A stretch of 16,775 nt of DNA. Source: JAEEJA01 sp036343175. GTDB taxonomy: Bacteria; Bacillota; Clostridia; Lachnospirales; Lachnospiraceae. A program made the translations under genes and the position numbers. The notes under the pieces are model-generated. The model was not told the origin of the DNA. It ran no database searches and saw nothing but the letters and a program-made list of their open reading frames with translations. The DNA is taken from assembly GCA_036343175.1 (NCBI GenBank), contig JAZASR010000042.1, forward strand, positions 1 to 16,775, written 5' to 3'. This document shows, piece by piece, positions 5,251 through 13,470 of this stretch (the first letter of the stretch is position 1; each line of letters starts with the position of its first letter).

Positions 5251-5661
5251 GTGGTAAATCAGGACAGGGTCAGGCTGATGACTCAGGCCGCAATACTTAA
5301 GAAGCACTCCGGTAAGGAAATAGAGGAAGAGAGCAGGTATCATAAGTGGAGTTATACGGCATTCCATATTATTAATAATATAGTCGGCTTTACTGCAGCT
5401 TATCTTATTGCTGCCATACTCCTTATGGCCTATTTCACAGGGCAGATATTCTCCACTTCATTCATTGATAATATCCGCAGCTATCTGTGGATATTGCTGA
5501 CACCCTATCTGTTATTGGTGCTTATATATATTGTGACCGGAACAGTTCATTACGGACATAAATACGATAAGGATGCATATAAGCTTAAGCATTATCATAT
5601 GATGCTGACCGAGATAGAGAAACTGGAAGAAAATAAAGGACAGGCCGGGACCGATGAATAA
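5251..5661 (+). CDS. Small two-pass membrane protein of unknown function
   Basis: About 136 residues. The N-terminus is charged (VNQDRVRLMTQ, then KKHSGKEIEEE). It is followed by two hydrophobic segments, ~38-62 and ~78-99, and a charged His/Lys/Glu-rich tail. The layout suggests cytosolic ends with a short external loop. Start is uncertain: AAAGG (5234-5238) lies 12 nt before GTG 5251 and only 3 nt before an in-frame TTG at 5242; I prefer GTG. The stop overlaps the start of the next membrane protein by 8 bp, so the two are probably translationally coupled and may form a complex. Both sit upstream of cdaA, a setting I recall from other Lachnospiraceae. No enzymatic motif is seen. Confidence 0.72.
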   Translation: MVNQDRVRLMTQAAILKKHSGKEIEEESRYHKWSYTAFHIINNIVGFTAAYLIAAILLMAYFTGQIFSTSFIDNIRSYLWILLTPYLLLVLIYIVTGTVHYGHKYDKDAYKLKHYHMMLTEIEKLEENKGQAGTDE

Positions 5662-6625
5662 TCTGTTTATTATCAGAAAATACATACAGAACTTTTATGC
5701 CGAAAGGTCTGTACTCATCAATTATGTCATCAGGTTTATATATGCTGCATTCAGCCTTCTGAGCATAGATATGCTTGCGGGTTATAATCCATATCTTACC
5801 AGTCCTTTTGTGATCATTCTGACATCCGTGATCCTGACTTTTCTGCCTGTACAGGTTACAGTATTTGCAGCAGCGGCCTTTGCTGTTGCAAACATTTATT
5901 ATGTGTCGCTGCTTCTTGCCCTGGCGCTTGCTCTCATCAGTATGACAGGCTATCTAGTATACTTAAGGTTTGATACAGAAACGGGTATAATTGCAGGTGT
6001 GCTTATCATATTGTATGTTTTGAAGATCCCTTATCTTATACCGATAGCTGCCGGGCTTTTTCTTGAACCTGCAGCATCGATCCCTGTAATGATGGGAGTC
6101 ATGTTCTATCATATGCTTCTGGGCGTATCTACTGTAATATCTGCATCATCAGCGGACAACAGCATTTCCTTTACGGCTGCCATGAATGAAATATTTACGG
6201 ATAAGAGTATGTATGTTGAGATGATCATATTCGTATTTGTAATGCTGATCACATATCTGATAAGGTCTGTCAGAATGAAGTATTCCTATGAAATAGCTGT
6301 ATTCGCGGGATTCTTTTCAAGTATTACTTTATTTCTTATCACGAATTTCAGCCTGGATATTGCCACGCATCCTGCACATTTCTTAATAGAAAATGCGGTT
6401 TCACTGCTTCTGGCATATGTGGCGCTGTTCTTTAGGTTTACTCTCAATTATCTTGCAGTGGAGAATCTGCAATTCGAGGATGAGGATTATGTTTACTACG
6501 TGAGGGCAGTTCCGAAGATGAACATCTCCATGAAGGAGAGAAGGGTCAGAAAATTTGGCCGCGGCTTTAAGAACCTTAGAGAATCACGAGAAAAAGAAGA
6601 GGAAGAAAAAGAAGAAACCTGGTAA
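5654..6625 (+). CDS. Polytopic membrane protein of unknown function with acidic/basic C-terminal tail
   Basis: A 323-residue protein with roughly seven or eight hydrophobic segments between residues ~20 and ~270. A cytosolic tail of about 50 residues follows, containing FEDEDYVYYVRAVPKM, a basic stretch (MKERRVRKFGRG) and a run of Glu/Lys at the very end. I recognise no transporter signature or catalytic motif. It overlaps the preceding small membrane protein by 8 bp and has no strong ribosome binding site of its own, so it probably depends on coupling. cdaA starts 94 bp downstream. The context suggests a role at the membrane alongside c-di-AMP synthesis, but that is inference only. Confidence 0.75.
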   Translation: MNNLFIIRKYIQNFYAERSVLINYVIRFIYAAFSLLSIDMLAGYNPYLTSPFVIILTSVILTFLPVQVTVFAAAAFAVANIYYVSLLLALALALISMTGYLVYLRFDTETGIIAGVLIILYVLKIPYLIPIAAGLFLEPAASIPVMMGVMFYHMLLGVSTVISASSADNSISFTAAMNEIFTDKSMYVEMIIFVFVMLITYLIRSVRMKYSYEIAVFAGFFSSITLFLITNFSLDIATHPAHFLIENAVSLLLAYVALFFRFTLNYLAVENLQFEDEDYVYYVRAVPKMNISMKERRVRKFGRGFKNLRESREKEEEEKEETW

Positions 6626-6719
6626 GGACATATTTTTTTCACATACATACATTATCATGTTTGTATTATTATGTATTAATGTCGGATATTGATATTATCC
6701 TGCAGAAAGGAGGTACTAT

Positions 6720-7604
6720 ATGGATTCAATAATCAGTAAGCTTCAGCAGAAATTACAATTCGTAACATTTCCAAGAGTGACAATAACTGATATTGTTGAG
6801 ATCCTTATCCTTACTTTCTGCATATATGAGATCATTATCTGGGTAAAAAAGACCCGTGCATGGACTCTTGTAAAAGGTCTTATCATTATCTTTGCAGCCT
6901 ATATCGTTGCATTTGCTTTCAATATGCATGTAATACTGTGGATCTTTGATAAGACACTTACCCTGGGTATTACTGCTATTATCATCATCTTCCAGCCGGA
7001 CATCAGAAAAGCTCTTGAACAGCTCGGTCAGACCCAGATATTGAATAACTTCAGTATCCTTAATAATGATAAGTCAAAGGAAGTCAAGTTCACAGACAAG
7101 AGCCGTGAAGAGATGATAAAGGCTGCCATAGATCTTGGCAGGGCAAAGACCGGAGCCCTTATCGTGATCGAAAAAGATATTAATCTCAATGATTATATCA
7201 GGACAGGCATTGATCTTGATTCTGTGATTACCAGTCAGCTGCTTATTAATATTTTTGAAAAAAACACGCCTCTTCATGACGGCGCAGTTATCGTTCGCAA
7301 TGACAGAGTGGTTGCTGCTACCTGCTATCTGCCTCTGACAGACAGCCAGAAGCTTTCCAAGGAACTTGGTACCCGTCACCGTGCTGCTTTGGGCATAAGT
7401 GAAGCAACTGACAGTCTGACGATCGTTGTTTCAGAAGAGACCGGTGATATTTCTGTTGCTTCAAAGGGTATTCTTGTCAGAAATGTCGATGAGAATATTC
7501 TCAGAAAGAAACTTGTGGATTTTCAGGGTACTCAGGACAATACTGGCGGTAAGAAAAAGAGGAGCTTCAAGAAGCGCGGCCAGAAAGGAGAGTCAGGGGT
7601 ATGA
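6720..7604 (+). CDS. cdaA: Diadenylate cyclase CdaA (c-di-AMP synthase)
   Basis: A 294-residue membrane-bound enzyme that condenses two ATP into cyclic di-AMP, which controls potassium/osmolyte uptake and cell-wall homeostasis in Firmicutes. Three hydrophobic segments occupy about residues 24-42, 50-67 and 70-91. They are followed by a short linker and the DAC domain (~120-265). The catalytic DGA motif is LHDGAVIV (185-192; D187-G188-A189), and the ATP-binding motif GTRHRAA is at 217-223. The C-terminal tail is very basic (KKKRSFKKRGQK). The ribosome binding site AGAAAGGAGGT, five bases before the ATG, is close to perfect and suggests strong translation. The stop overlaps the cdaR start as ATGA. 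The 94-bp gap upstream is AT-rich and may hold a promoter that I could not define. Confidence 0.96.
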   Translation: MDSIISKLQQKLQFVTFPRVTITDIVEILILTFCIYEIIIWVKKTRAWTLVKGLIIIFAAYIVAFAFNMHVILWIFDKTLTLGITAIIIIFQPDIRKALEQLGQTQILNNFSILNNDKSKEVKFTDKSREEMIKAAIDLGRAKTGALIVIEKDINLNDYIRTGIDLDSVITSQLLINIFEKNTPLHDGAVIVRNDRVVAATCYLPLTDSQKLSKELGTRHRAALGISEATDSLTIVVSEETGDISVASKGILVRNVDENILRKKLVDFQGTQDNTGGKKKRSFKKRGQKGESGV

Positions 7605-9007
7605 AAAATATAAGATCAAAATTACGACCTGAGAAAATTCTGGCATGGCTCAAAGGTTTTTTTACTACTAATATATTAACCAAGATCTTATCTGTAATAG
7701 CAGCGGTTGTCATATGGGTCATCATCATAAACATAGATGATCCTGTTCTTTCAAAATCATTCAGTGTGCCGGTAACGACCACAAATATGGATGTATTACG
7801 GTCGGTAAATAAGGTATATGAAATTTCTTCAGGAGATATAGCAAAGGTCACCTGTAAGGGCAAGAAAAGTGTCATTGACAGGATAAGCAAAAAAGATATT
7901 GTGGCGATTGCTGACCTTTCAGAACTTTCATCTGTGAATGCGGTGCAGATAAAACCGAAGATCTCAGCAAAATACAGGGATAAGGTAACTCTTACCTGCA
8001 AGTCCGTTCTAAAAGTCTCACTTGAAGAACTGGCTGAAAAGAATCTGAAGGTCGACGTTCAGATCAATGGATCCGTTACCAATGGATACGCTTTGGGTAA
8101 TGTTACGGCACGTCCTAATATGGTGGAGGTGTCCGGAGGAAGCAGTGTCATCAATAATATCGCATCTGTAAAGGTCGTAGTCGACGTTAGCGATAAGAAG
8201 GAAAACTTCACTACAAAAGTTGAACCGCAGGCATATGATAAAGAAGGTGAAAAGGTCGAGTCGGATACTCTTGAGTTCTCTGAGGATGAGATCCTTGTCG
8301 TCGGTAAGGTACTTAATACAAAGACTGTACCTGTAAACGTACAGATACATGGAAAGCCTGCTGAAGGCAATGTATTTGAATCTGTTACATGTCTGCCGGA
8401 AAATGTCACGGTTGCAGGGAATGTAAACAAACTCTCCAAGATAAAGGAGCTTAAGATAGATATTAATATTGATGGCCTTACTGCATCTTCAGATGATCTC
8501 GAAAAGAACATTGAGACAGAAGATTACCTGCCTGATGGCATCATAGCTCTTCCTGATTATCAGAAGCTTTCCATCAAGATAAATATAGAAGGAAGCTTTA
8601 CAAAGTCAATATCTGTTCCTGTCTCCGATATTGAAATAAAGTATCTTCCGGAAGGCTTCAAGGCGGAGATCGATTACGATGAAGCTTTTGTAACCGCGGA
8701 GGTCACAGGGCTTAAGAACCAGGTGTCTATCCTTGCTGCCGAGGATCTTGAACCTTATATCGATCTTTCCGATGTCACGGAGGAGGGTAAGATCACAGCT
8801 GAACTTAAGATCAGCGATAATGATGATTACGGGCTTGCAAATATTATCAAGATCCCTGTGGTGATCACAGGATCATCTGGAAATACAGATAATCCCGAGG
8901 AGACCATAGCTCCTGAGCAGACAGAAGAGCCTGATGCCAATAATGGATCAGATAATGCCGGTGATGGCGGCAGTGACTCTGACAGCGATAAAGATCAGAA
9001 TGATTAA
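7601..9007 (+). CDS. cdaR: CdaR, YbbR-domain regulator of CdaA
   Basis: A 468-residue membrane-anchored protein. An N-terminal cytosolic stretch is followed by one membrane segment (about residues 25-46, FTTNILTKILSVIAAVVIWV) and a large extracytoplasmic region. That region looks like four successive YbbR-type domains, each with alternating short beta strands and motifs such as KFNVKV-like strands and LPDGI/LPEGF turns (roughly 50-135, 140-232, 235-330 and 335-422). The last ~45 residues are Ser/Asp/Glu/Gly/Asn-rich and probably disordered. In B. subtilis and Listeria CdaR binds CdaA and modulates c-di-AMP output. The 4-bp ATGA overlap supports co-translation with cdaA. In many Firmicutes glmM follows as third gene; here typA, with its own promoter, follows instead. 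Confidence 0.9.
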   Translation: MKNIRSKLRPEKILAWLKGFFTTNILTKILSVIAAVVIWVIIINIDDPVLSKSFSVPVTTTNMDVLRSVNKVYEISSGDIAKVTCKGKKSVIDRISKKDIVAIADLSELSSVNAVQIKPKISAKYRDKVTLTCKSVLKVSLEELAEKNLKVDVQINGSVTNGYALGNVTARPNMVEVSGGSSVINNIASVKVVVDVSDKKENFTTKVEPQAYDKEGEKVESDTLEFSEDEILVVGKVLNTKTVPVNVQIHGKPAEGNVFESVTCLPENVTVAGNVNKLSKIKELKIDINIDGLTASSDDLEKNIETEDYLPDGIIALPDYQKLSIKINIEGSFTKSISVPVSDIEIKYLPEGFKAEIDYDEAFVTAEVTGLKNQVSILAAEDLEPYIDLSDVTEEGKITAELKISDNDDYGLANIIKIPVVITGSSGNTDNPEETIAPEQTEEPDANNGSDNAGDGGSDSDSDKDQND

Positions 9008-9058
9008 TACCCTGCCATGATAATAAAGCTCTTACGGTTAAATTAAGTAAATCTTCAC

Positions 9059-9087
9059 TTGATTTTAGCATACGGTTTATGTATACT
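9059..9087 (+). promoter_or_regulatory. Sigma-A-type promoter in the typA leader
   Basis: TTGATT (9059-9064) is followed after 17 bp by TATACT (9082-9087), a good match to the housekeeping consensus. The predicted start near 9094 is about 165 nt ahead of typA and about 34 nt ahead of an intrinsic terminator. Confidence 0.55.
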
Positions 9088-9127
9088 ATTAGCTTGTGTG
9101 ATTTTACGAATTAGAACAGCATGCAAT

Positions 9128-9174
9128 ATAAGCAGTGCAGCTTATCTTAAGTAAAAGCGGCACTGCTTATTTTT
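9128..9174 (+). terminator. Intrinsic terminator or attenuator between cdaR and typA
   Basis: ATAAGCAGTGC (9128-9138) pairs perfectly with GCACTGCTTAT (9160-9170), followed by TTTT then G. The loop can form a smaller internal stem. It can end transcripts from cdaA-cdaR. It also lies downstream of the promoter at 9059-9087, so the short transcript from that promoter must pass it to reach typA. Confidence 0.6.
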
Positions 9175-9258
9175 GTGGAATGGAATGGCATCCGGAGGAT
9201 ACATCTATTAAACCTGAAAGTGTCATTTCTTTTGTAATTACGGAGGAAAGAAGAAAAA

Positions 9259-11088
9259 ATGATCCAGAAGAGAGAAGACGTAAGAAACGTTGCAATAATT
9301 GCCCATGTTGACCACGGCAAGACTACCCTTGTCGACCAGCTCTTAAAGCAGAGCGGCGTATTCAGAGACAATGAGCAGGTCGGTGAACGCGTTATGGATT
9401 CGGGAGCCATAGAGCGTGAAAGAGGCATAACTATTCTCTCAAAGAACACAGCTATTAACTATAAAGGTATAAAGATAAACATAGTAGATACTCCCGGCCA
9501 TGCTGATTTCGGCGGTGAGGTCGAGCGTGTACTCAAGATGGTAAATGGTGTAGTACTTGTAGTCGATGCTTTTGAAGGCGTTATGCCTCAGACAAAGTTT
9601 GTAGTAAGCAAGGCGCTCTCACTAAACCTTCCTGTAATCGTCTGCGTAAATAAGATGGATCGTCCTGAAGCACGTCCTGCAGAGGTAGTTGATGAGGTAC
9701 TTGAACTCTTCATGGATCTTGATGCGAGCGATGAGCAGCTTGATTGCCCATTCGTATATGCATCAGCAAGAGAAGGCGTGGCTTCTCTGGATCCTGACAA
9801 GAAGGGCACAGATATGACTCCTCTTTTTGATACTATCGTCAACTATATTCCGCAGCCGGAGGGTGATCCGGAAGCTGATTTTCAGGCGCTTATAAGCACT
9901 ATCGACTATAATGATTTCCTTGGCCGCATAGGTATCGGCAAAATAGAGAATGGCACTATCAACGTCAATGACGAGGTAGTTATAGTGAACCACCACGATC
10001 CTGATAAGATGATAAAGACAAGGATCACAAAGCTTTATGAATTTGAAGGCTTAAAGAGGGTAGAAGTAAAGAGTGCCACGATCGGTTCTATAGTTGCTGT
10101 ATCAGGTGTTGAAGGCATTCATATCGGTGATACCATATGTTCACCAAATAAGCCTCTGGCTATACCGTTCCAGAAGATCTCAGAGCCGACCATTGCCATG
10201 AACTTCATGGTAAATGACTCTCCTCTTGCAGGTCAGGAAGGCAAGTTCGTAACATCAAGACAGATCCGTGACAGACTTTTCAGGGAACTTAATTCAGATG
10301 TATCCCTCAGAGTTGAAGAGACTGACAGTACAGACTGTTTCAAGGTAGCCGGCCGCGGTGAGCTTCATCTTTCAGTACTTATAGAGACGATGAGACGTGA
10401 AGGATACGAATTCGCAGTCAGCAAGGCAGAAGTCCTCTATAAGACTGATGAGCGCGGAAAGAAGCTCGAGCCTATGGAGCGCGCTTATATCGACGTGCCG
10501 GATGAGTTCTCAGGCGCGGTCATCCAGAAGCTTTCTTCAAGAAAGGGTGAGCTTCAGGGCATGAGTCCGATCGGAAACGGATATACAAGAATAGAATTCC
10601 TTATACCTTCGCGCGGACTTATCGGCTACAGAGGAGAGTTCATGACAGATACCAAGGGCAACGGTATCTTAAATACAGCTTTTGAAGGTTATGGTCCATA
10701 CAAGGGAGATCTTGACTATCGTTCAAATGGCTCCATCATAGCTTTTGAGGCGGGTGAGGCAGTTGCATACGGTCTCTTCATAGCACAGGACAGAGGAACA
10801 CTCTTTATAAAGCCTGGTGACAAAGTATATCAGGGCATGGTGGTAGGTCAGAGCGGTAAGCCTGAGGACGTTGAGATCAACGTCTGCAAGACAAAGCACC
10901 TTACAAATACCAGATCGAATTCATCCGATGATGCTCTTAAGCTTGTGCCTCCTAAGATATTAAGCCTTGAAGAAGCACTTGACTTTATCGACAATGATGA
11001 GCTTCTTGAGATCACTCCTGAGTCGCTCAGAATCCGCAAGAAGATCCTTGATCCTACACTCAGGTTCCGTGCGAAGAAGAACGCGTAA
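9259..11088 (+). CDS. typA: Translational GTPase TypA/BipA
   Basis: A 609-residue ribosome-associated GTPase related to EF-G and LepA, of normal family length. TypA/BipA aids 50S subunit assembly and stress or low-temperature adaptation. The GTPase motifs are complete: G1 AHVDHGKTT (15-23), G2 RGITI (55-59), G3 DTPGH (77-81), G4 NKMD (131-134) and G5 around YASA (167-170). They are followed by a translation-factor beta-barrel (~200-295), EF-G domain III/V-like regions (including RGELHLSVLIE and SRGLIGYRGEF) and the BipA-specific C-terminal domain (TNTRSNSSDDALKLVPP). The ribosome binding site is GGAGGAAAG, eight bases before the ATG. The gene has its own promoter and leader and ends at a strong terminator, so it is probably monocistronic. 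Confidence 0.97.
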   Translation: MIQKREDVRNVAIIAHVDHGKTTLVDQLLKQSGVFRDNEQVGERVMDSGAIERERGITILSKNTAINYKGIKINIVDTPGHADFGGEVERVLKMVNGVVLVVDAFEGVMPQTKFVVSKALSLNLPVIVCVNKMDRPEARPAEVVDEVLELFMDLDASDEQLDCPFVYASAREGVASLDPDKKGTDMTPLFDTIVNYIPQPEGDPEADFQALISTIDYNDFLGRIGIGKIENGTINVNDEVVIVNHHDPDKMIKTRITKLYEFEGLKRVEVKSATIGSIVAVSGVEGIHIGDTICSPNKPLAIPFQKISEPTIAMNFMVNDSPLAGQEGKFVTSRQIRDRLFRELNSDVSLRVEETDSTDCFKVAGRGELHLSVLIETMRREGYEFAVSKAEVLYKTDERGKKLEPMERAYIDVPDEFSGAVIQKLSSRKGELQGMSPIGNGYTRIEFLIPSRGLIGYRGEFMTDTKGNGILNTAFEGYGPYKGDLDYRSNGSIIAFEAGEAVAYGLFIAQDRGTLFIKPGDKVYQGMVVGQSGKPEDVEINVCKTKHLTNTRSNSSDDALKLVPPKILSLEEALDFIDNDELLEITPESLRIRKKILDPTLRFRAKKNA

Positions 11089-11117
11089 TCTTAAAAATAC
11101 AGGATCATGCCGACCTG

Positions 11118-11131
11118 AAAAGTATACTTTT
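11118..11131. repeat. Perfect 14-bp AT-rich palindrome after typA
   Basis: AAAAGTATACTTTT is a perfect palindrome lying 30 bp after the typA stop. Being fully self-complementary without a loop, it looks more like a dimer-binding DNA site than an RNA hairpin. No promoter is near it, so its role is unclear and it may be chance in AT-rich DNA. Confidence 0.2.
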
Positions 11132-11186
11132 TCGAAGAATGCAGCTTTATTGATGGATTTAGAATCGATAGTTCCGGAGCAAAGAT

Positions 11187-11220
11187 AAAAAAGTCCCCGG
11201 CAGGTGCCGGGGACTTTTTT
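11187..11220 (+). terminator. Strong intrinsic terminator of typA
   Basis: A-run plus AAGTCCCCGGC pairs with GCCGGGGACTT plus T-run (stem 11187-11201 with 11206-11220, loop AGGT). The GC-rich core with six A before and six T after makes it effective in both orientations. It insulates typA from the leucine leader. Confidence 0.9.
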
Positions 11221-11326
11221 AGAAAATAATAGTAAATAAATAGTAAATAAATCACAGAAGGAGCTGAATAGGGAAGAAAATTTAGAAAAAATATCCGAAG
11301 TTTATGGTTTGTTTAGCGTCAACCCG

Positions 11327-11355
11327 TTTACATGAACTAATCCATATGCTAAAGT
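11327..11355 (+). promoter_or_regulatory. Promoter of the leucine (leuA) leader
   Basis: TTTACA (11327-11332, 5 of 6) lies 17 bp before TAAAGT (11350-11355), which is preceded by TG at the extended -10 position. The predicted start is near 11362, just ahead of the T-box stem I. Confidence 0.5.
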
Positions 11356-11361
11356 ATTTTA

Positions 11362-11695
11362 AGTTAATAAATGCGATGAAGGGGAATAGTAATTTCAGAT
11401 CGGATTCAATGCAGAGAGATGCTGGCTGGTGTGAAGCATCAGAAGAAGATCTTTAACGAACTCGCCCCGGAGCAGCTGCCTGAATCCTTCAGTAGGGTTA
11501 GCCGATTACTTCTGCGTTAAAGAAGAGAGATATTAACCTTGATATCTATCTGTCAAAGACGGCGGATATTTATTCAATGATGTATCTTATTAAGTGCATG
11601 ACTTCACAGTCATGAAGTAGAGTGGTACCGCGTAAGAATATTTTACGTCTCTATTATCCTGGTAGAAAAAAGACCTGGTAATAGGGACTTTTTTT
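11362..11695 (+). promoter_or_regulatory. T-box leader, leucine-specific (CUC specifier), controlling leuA
   Basis: This leader senses uncharged tRNA-Leu and prevents termination when leucine is scarce. The conserved T-box sequence TGGTACCGCG (11623-11632), which pairs with the tRNA acceptor end, is intact. Stem I shows the expected distal arm: GAGAGATGC, then the GGCTGGTGTGAA loop region, then GCATC (11415-11440). The specifier follows GAA in the family pattern as GAA-CTC (CTC at 11461-11463), a leucine codon that matches the downstream gene. GGATTCA (11402-11408) pairs with TGAATCC (11481-11487). The terminator at 11647-11695 competes with the antiterminator formed by the T-box sequence. 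Whether the T-box controls only leuA or also the following transporter, leuC and leuD depends on read-through, since I see no terminator between them. Confidence 0.92.
11647..11695 (+). terminator. T-box regulatory terminator
   Basis: GTCTCTATTA (11647-11656) pairs with TAATAGGGAC (11679-11688), with one G-U pair. The stem extends imperfectly through CCTGGT and ACCTGG, around a purine-rich loop, and is followed by seven T (11689-11695). It lies just 3' of the T-box sequence, as expected for the terminator alternative of a transcriptional T-box. Confidence 0.85.
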
Positions 11696-11738
11696 ATACC
11701 TGAAATTTTTATCATTTTATCAATTGGAGGTAAAGAAA

Positions 11739-13448
11739 ATGAAGGGTTTTGAAAAGTACACAAGAAGATATTTCCTGCCGCCGGAAAAGTGCACGGACTG
11801 GGTAATGAAGGATCATATCGAAAAAGCGCCTATCTGGTGCTCTGTTGACCTTCGTGATGGAAACCAGGCACTCATCGAGCCAATGGGACTTGAAGAAAAG
11901 ATAGAGTTCTATAAGATGCTGATCCAGGCAGGCTTCAAGGAGATCGAGGTTGGCTTCCCGGCTGCCTCTGATACAGAATTCAGATTCGTCCGTGAGCTTA
12001 TTGAAAGAGATCTGGTGCCTGATGACGTAACACTGCAGGTACTTACACAGGCAAGGGAGCATATCATCAGAAGGACATTTGATGCAGTAAAGGGTGCTCC
12101 TAATGCAATAGTTCATGTATATAATTCAACAAGTGTTCAGCAAAGAGAGCAGGTATTCAGAAAGTCAAAGGATGAGATCAGGCAGCTGGCAGTTGACGGC
12201 GCCACACTCCTTAAAGAACTGAAGGAGCAGAACGGAGGCAATATCCGTTTCGAATACAGTCCTGAGAGCTTCCATAATACTGAGGTCGAGTATGCTGTTG
12301 AGGTCTGCAACGCAGTTCTTGATGTTTGGGATCCACAGCCGGATGAGAAGCCGATCATTAACATTCCGTCAACTGTAGAAACTGCAATGCCTCATGTATT
12401 TGCAAGACAGATCGAATATGTAGATAAGCACCTGTCTCATAGAAATAACGTGATCCTTTCACTTCACCCTCATAATGACCGCGGCTGCGGCGTTGCATGC
12501 GCGGAGCTTGGTGTACTTGCAGGAGCTGACAGGATCGAGGGAACACTCTTTGGCAACGGCGAGCGTACAGGTAACCTCGATATCCTGACCGTAGCCATGA
12601 ACCTCTATGCATACGGTGTAGATCCTGAACTTGATTTCTCAGATATGCAGTCGATCGCTGATACATATGAGAAGCTTACAGGCATGAAAGTGTCTCCAAG
12701 GCAGCCATATGCAGGAGATCTGGTATTTACAGCTTTCTCCGGTTCACATCAGGATGCCATTGCAAAAGGAATGGCTTACATGGAGGAGAAGGGTACAGAG
12801 AATAAAAAGTGGAATGTTCCATATCTTCCTATTGATCCAAGAGATGTCGGCCGTACATATGATTCAGATGTCATCAGGATCAACTCACAATCTGGCCGCG
12901 GCGGTGTCAACTACGTACTCAAGCAGAATTATGGCATCAACCTTCCTGATAAGATGCGCGGAGAGGTCGGCTATCTCATGAAAGGCATTTCAGACAGGGA
13001 ACACGCTGAACTTACACCTGAGAACATCAAGAAGATCTTCGATGATACATACATTAAGAATAATAAGTTCTTTGATATTTCGGCTGCCCACTTCGTACAG
13101 GAGTCTGACGGCAGCATCACAGCAAAGGTGACTATAGCCCATGGCGATGGAAAGGAGACTACCGAAACAGTCGAGGCCAATGGAAACGGCCGCCTCGATG
13201 CGGTAAGCAATGCTGTCAAGCAATGCATCGGAGTTGATTATACTCTTACGGAATATTCCGAGCAGGCCCTTACAAAGAAGTCATCATCACAGGCTATGGC
13301 ATATGTTGCCGTCGCTGATTCAGACAGTGATGACAAGAACATCTGGGGCGCAGGTGAGAACGACGATATCATAAAGGCTTCTATCGACGCACTGGCAAGC
13401 GCAGTAAACAGAAAGATGGGAATGAAGGAAGAAAATAAAGAAGCCTGA
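11739..13448 (+). CDS. leuA: 2-isopropylmalate synthase, long (actinobacterial-type) form
   Basis: A 569-residue enzyme that condenses acetyl-CoA with 2-ketoisovalerate in the first committed step of leucine synthesis. The catalytic TIM barrel includes APIWCSVDLRDGNQAL (30-45), the signature of the long LeuA type known from Corynebacterium and Mycobacterium; the metal-binding HxH-N-D segment LHPHNDRGCG has His at 243 and 245, and LFGNGERTGNLD follows. A linker and a C-terminal leucine-sensing dimer domain (about 430-555) end the protein, so feedback inhibition by leucine is likely. I chose ATG 11739 because GGAGG (11726-11730) lies 8 bases upstream; the in-frame TTG at 11724 overlaps that site. 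Expression is under the leucine T-box. The cation transporter gene starts 22 bp after the stop. Confidence 0.95.
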   Translation: MKGFEKYTRRYFLPPEKCTDWVMKDHIEKAPIWCSVDLRDGNQALIEPMGLEEKIEFYKMLIQAGFKEIEVGFPAASDTEFRFVRELIERDLVPDDVTLQVLTQAREHIIRRTFDAVKGAPNAIVHVYNSTSVQQREQVFRKSKDEIRQLAVDGATLLKELKEQNGGNIRFEYSPESFHNTEVEYAVEVCNAVLDVWDPQPDEKPIINIPSTVETAMPHVFARQIEYVDKHLSHRNNVILSLHPHNDRGCGVACAELGVLAGADRIEGTLFGNGERTGNLDILTVAMNLYAYGVDPELDFSDMQSIADTYEKLTGMKVSPRQPYAGDLVFTAFSGSHQDAIAKGMAYMEEKGTENKKWNVPYLPIDPRDVGRTYDSDVIRINSQSGRGGVNYVLKQNYGINLPDKMRGEVGYLMKGISDREHAELTPENIKKIFDDTYIKNNKFFDISAAHFVQESDGSITAKVTIAHGDGKETTETVEANGNGRLDAVSNAVKQCIGVDYTLTEYSEQALTKKSSSQAMAYVAVADSDSDDKNIWGAGENDDIIKASIDALASAVNRKMGMKEENKEA

Positions 13449-13470
13449 GAATATAAGCAGGTGAACAGAT

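Noticed and set aside
6626..6719. Defined promoter for cdaA
   Set aside because: The gap is AT-rich with several TATTAT-like boxes, but none has a convincing -35 at 16-18 bp, so I do not call one.
10967..11188. 73-residue frame overlapping the end of typA
   Set aside because: It is a shifted-frame shadow of the typA 3' end and stops in the terminator region; the composition is that of out-of-frame reading.
12358..12666. 102-residue minus-strand frame inside leuA
   Set aside because: Arg/Tyr/Gln/His-rich antisense reading of a well conserved gene, with no ribosome binding site.
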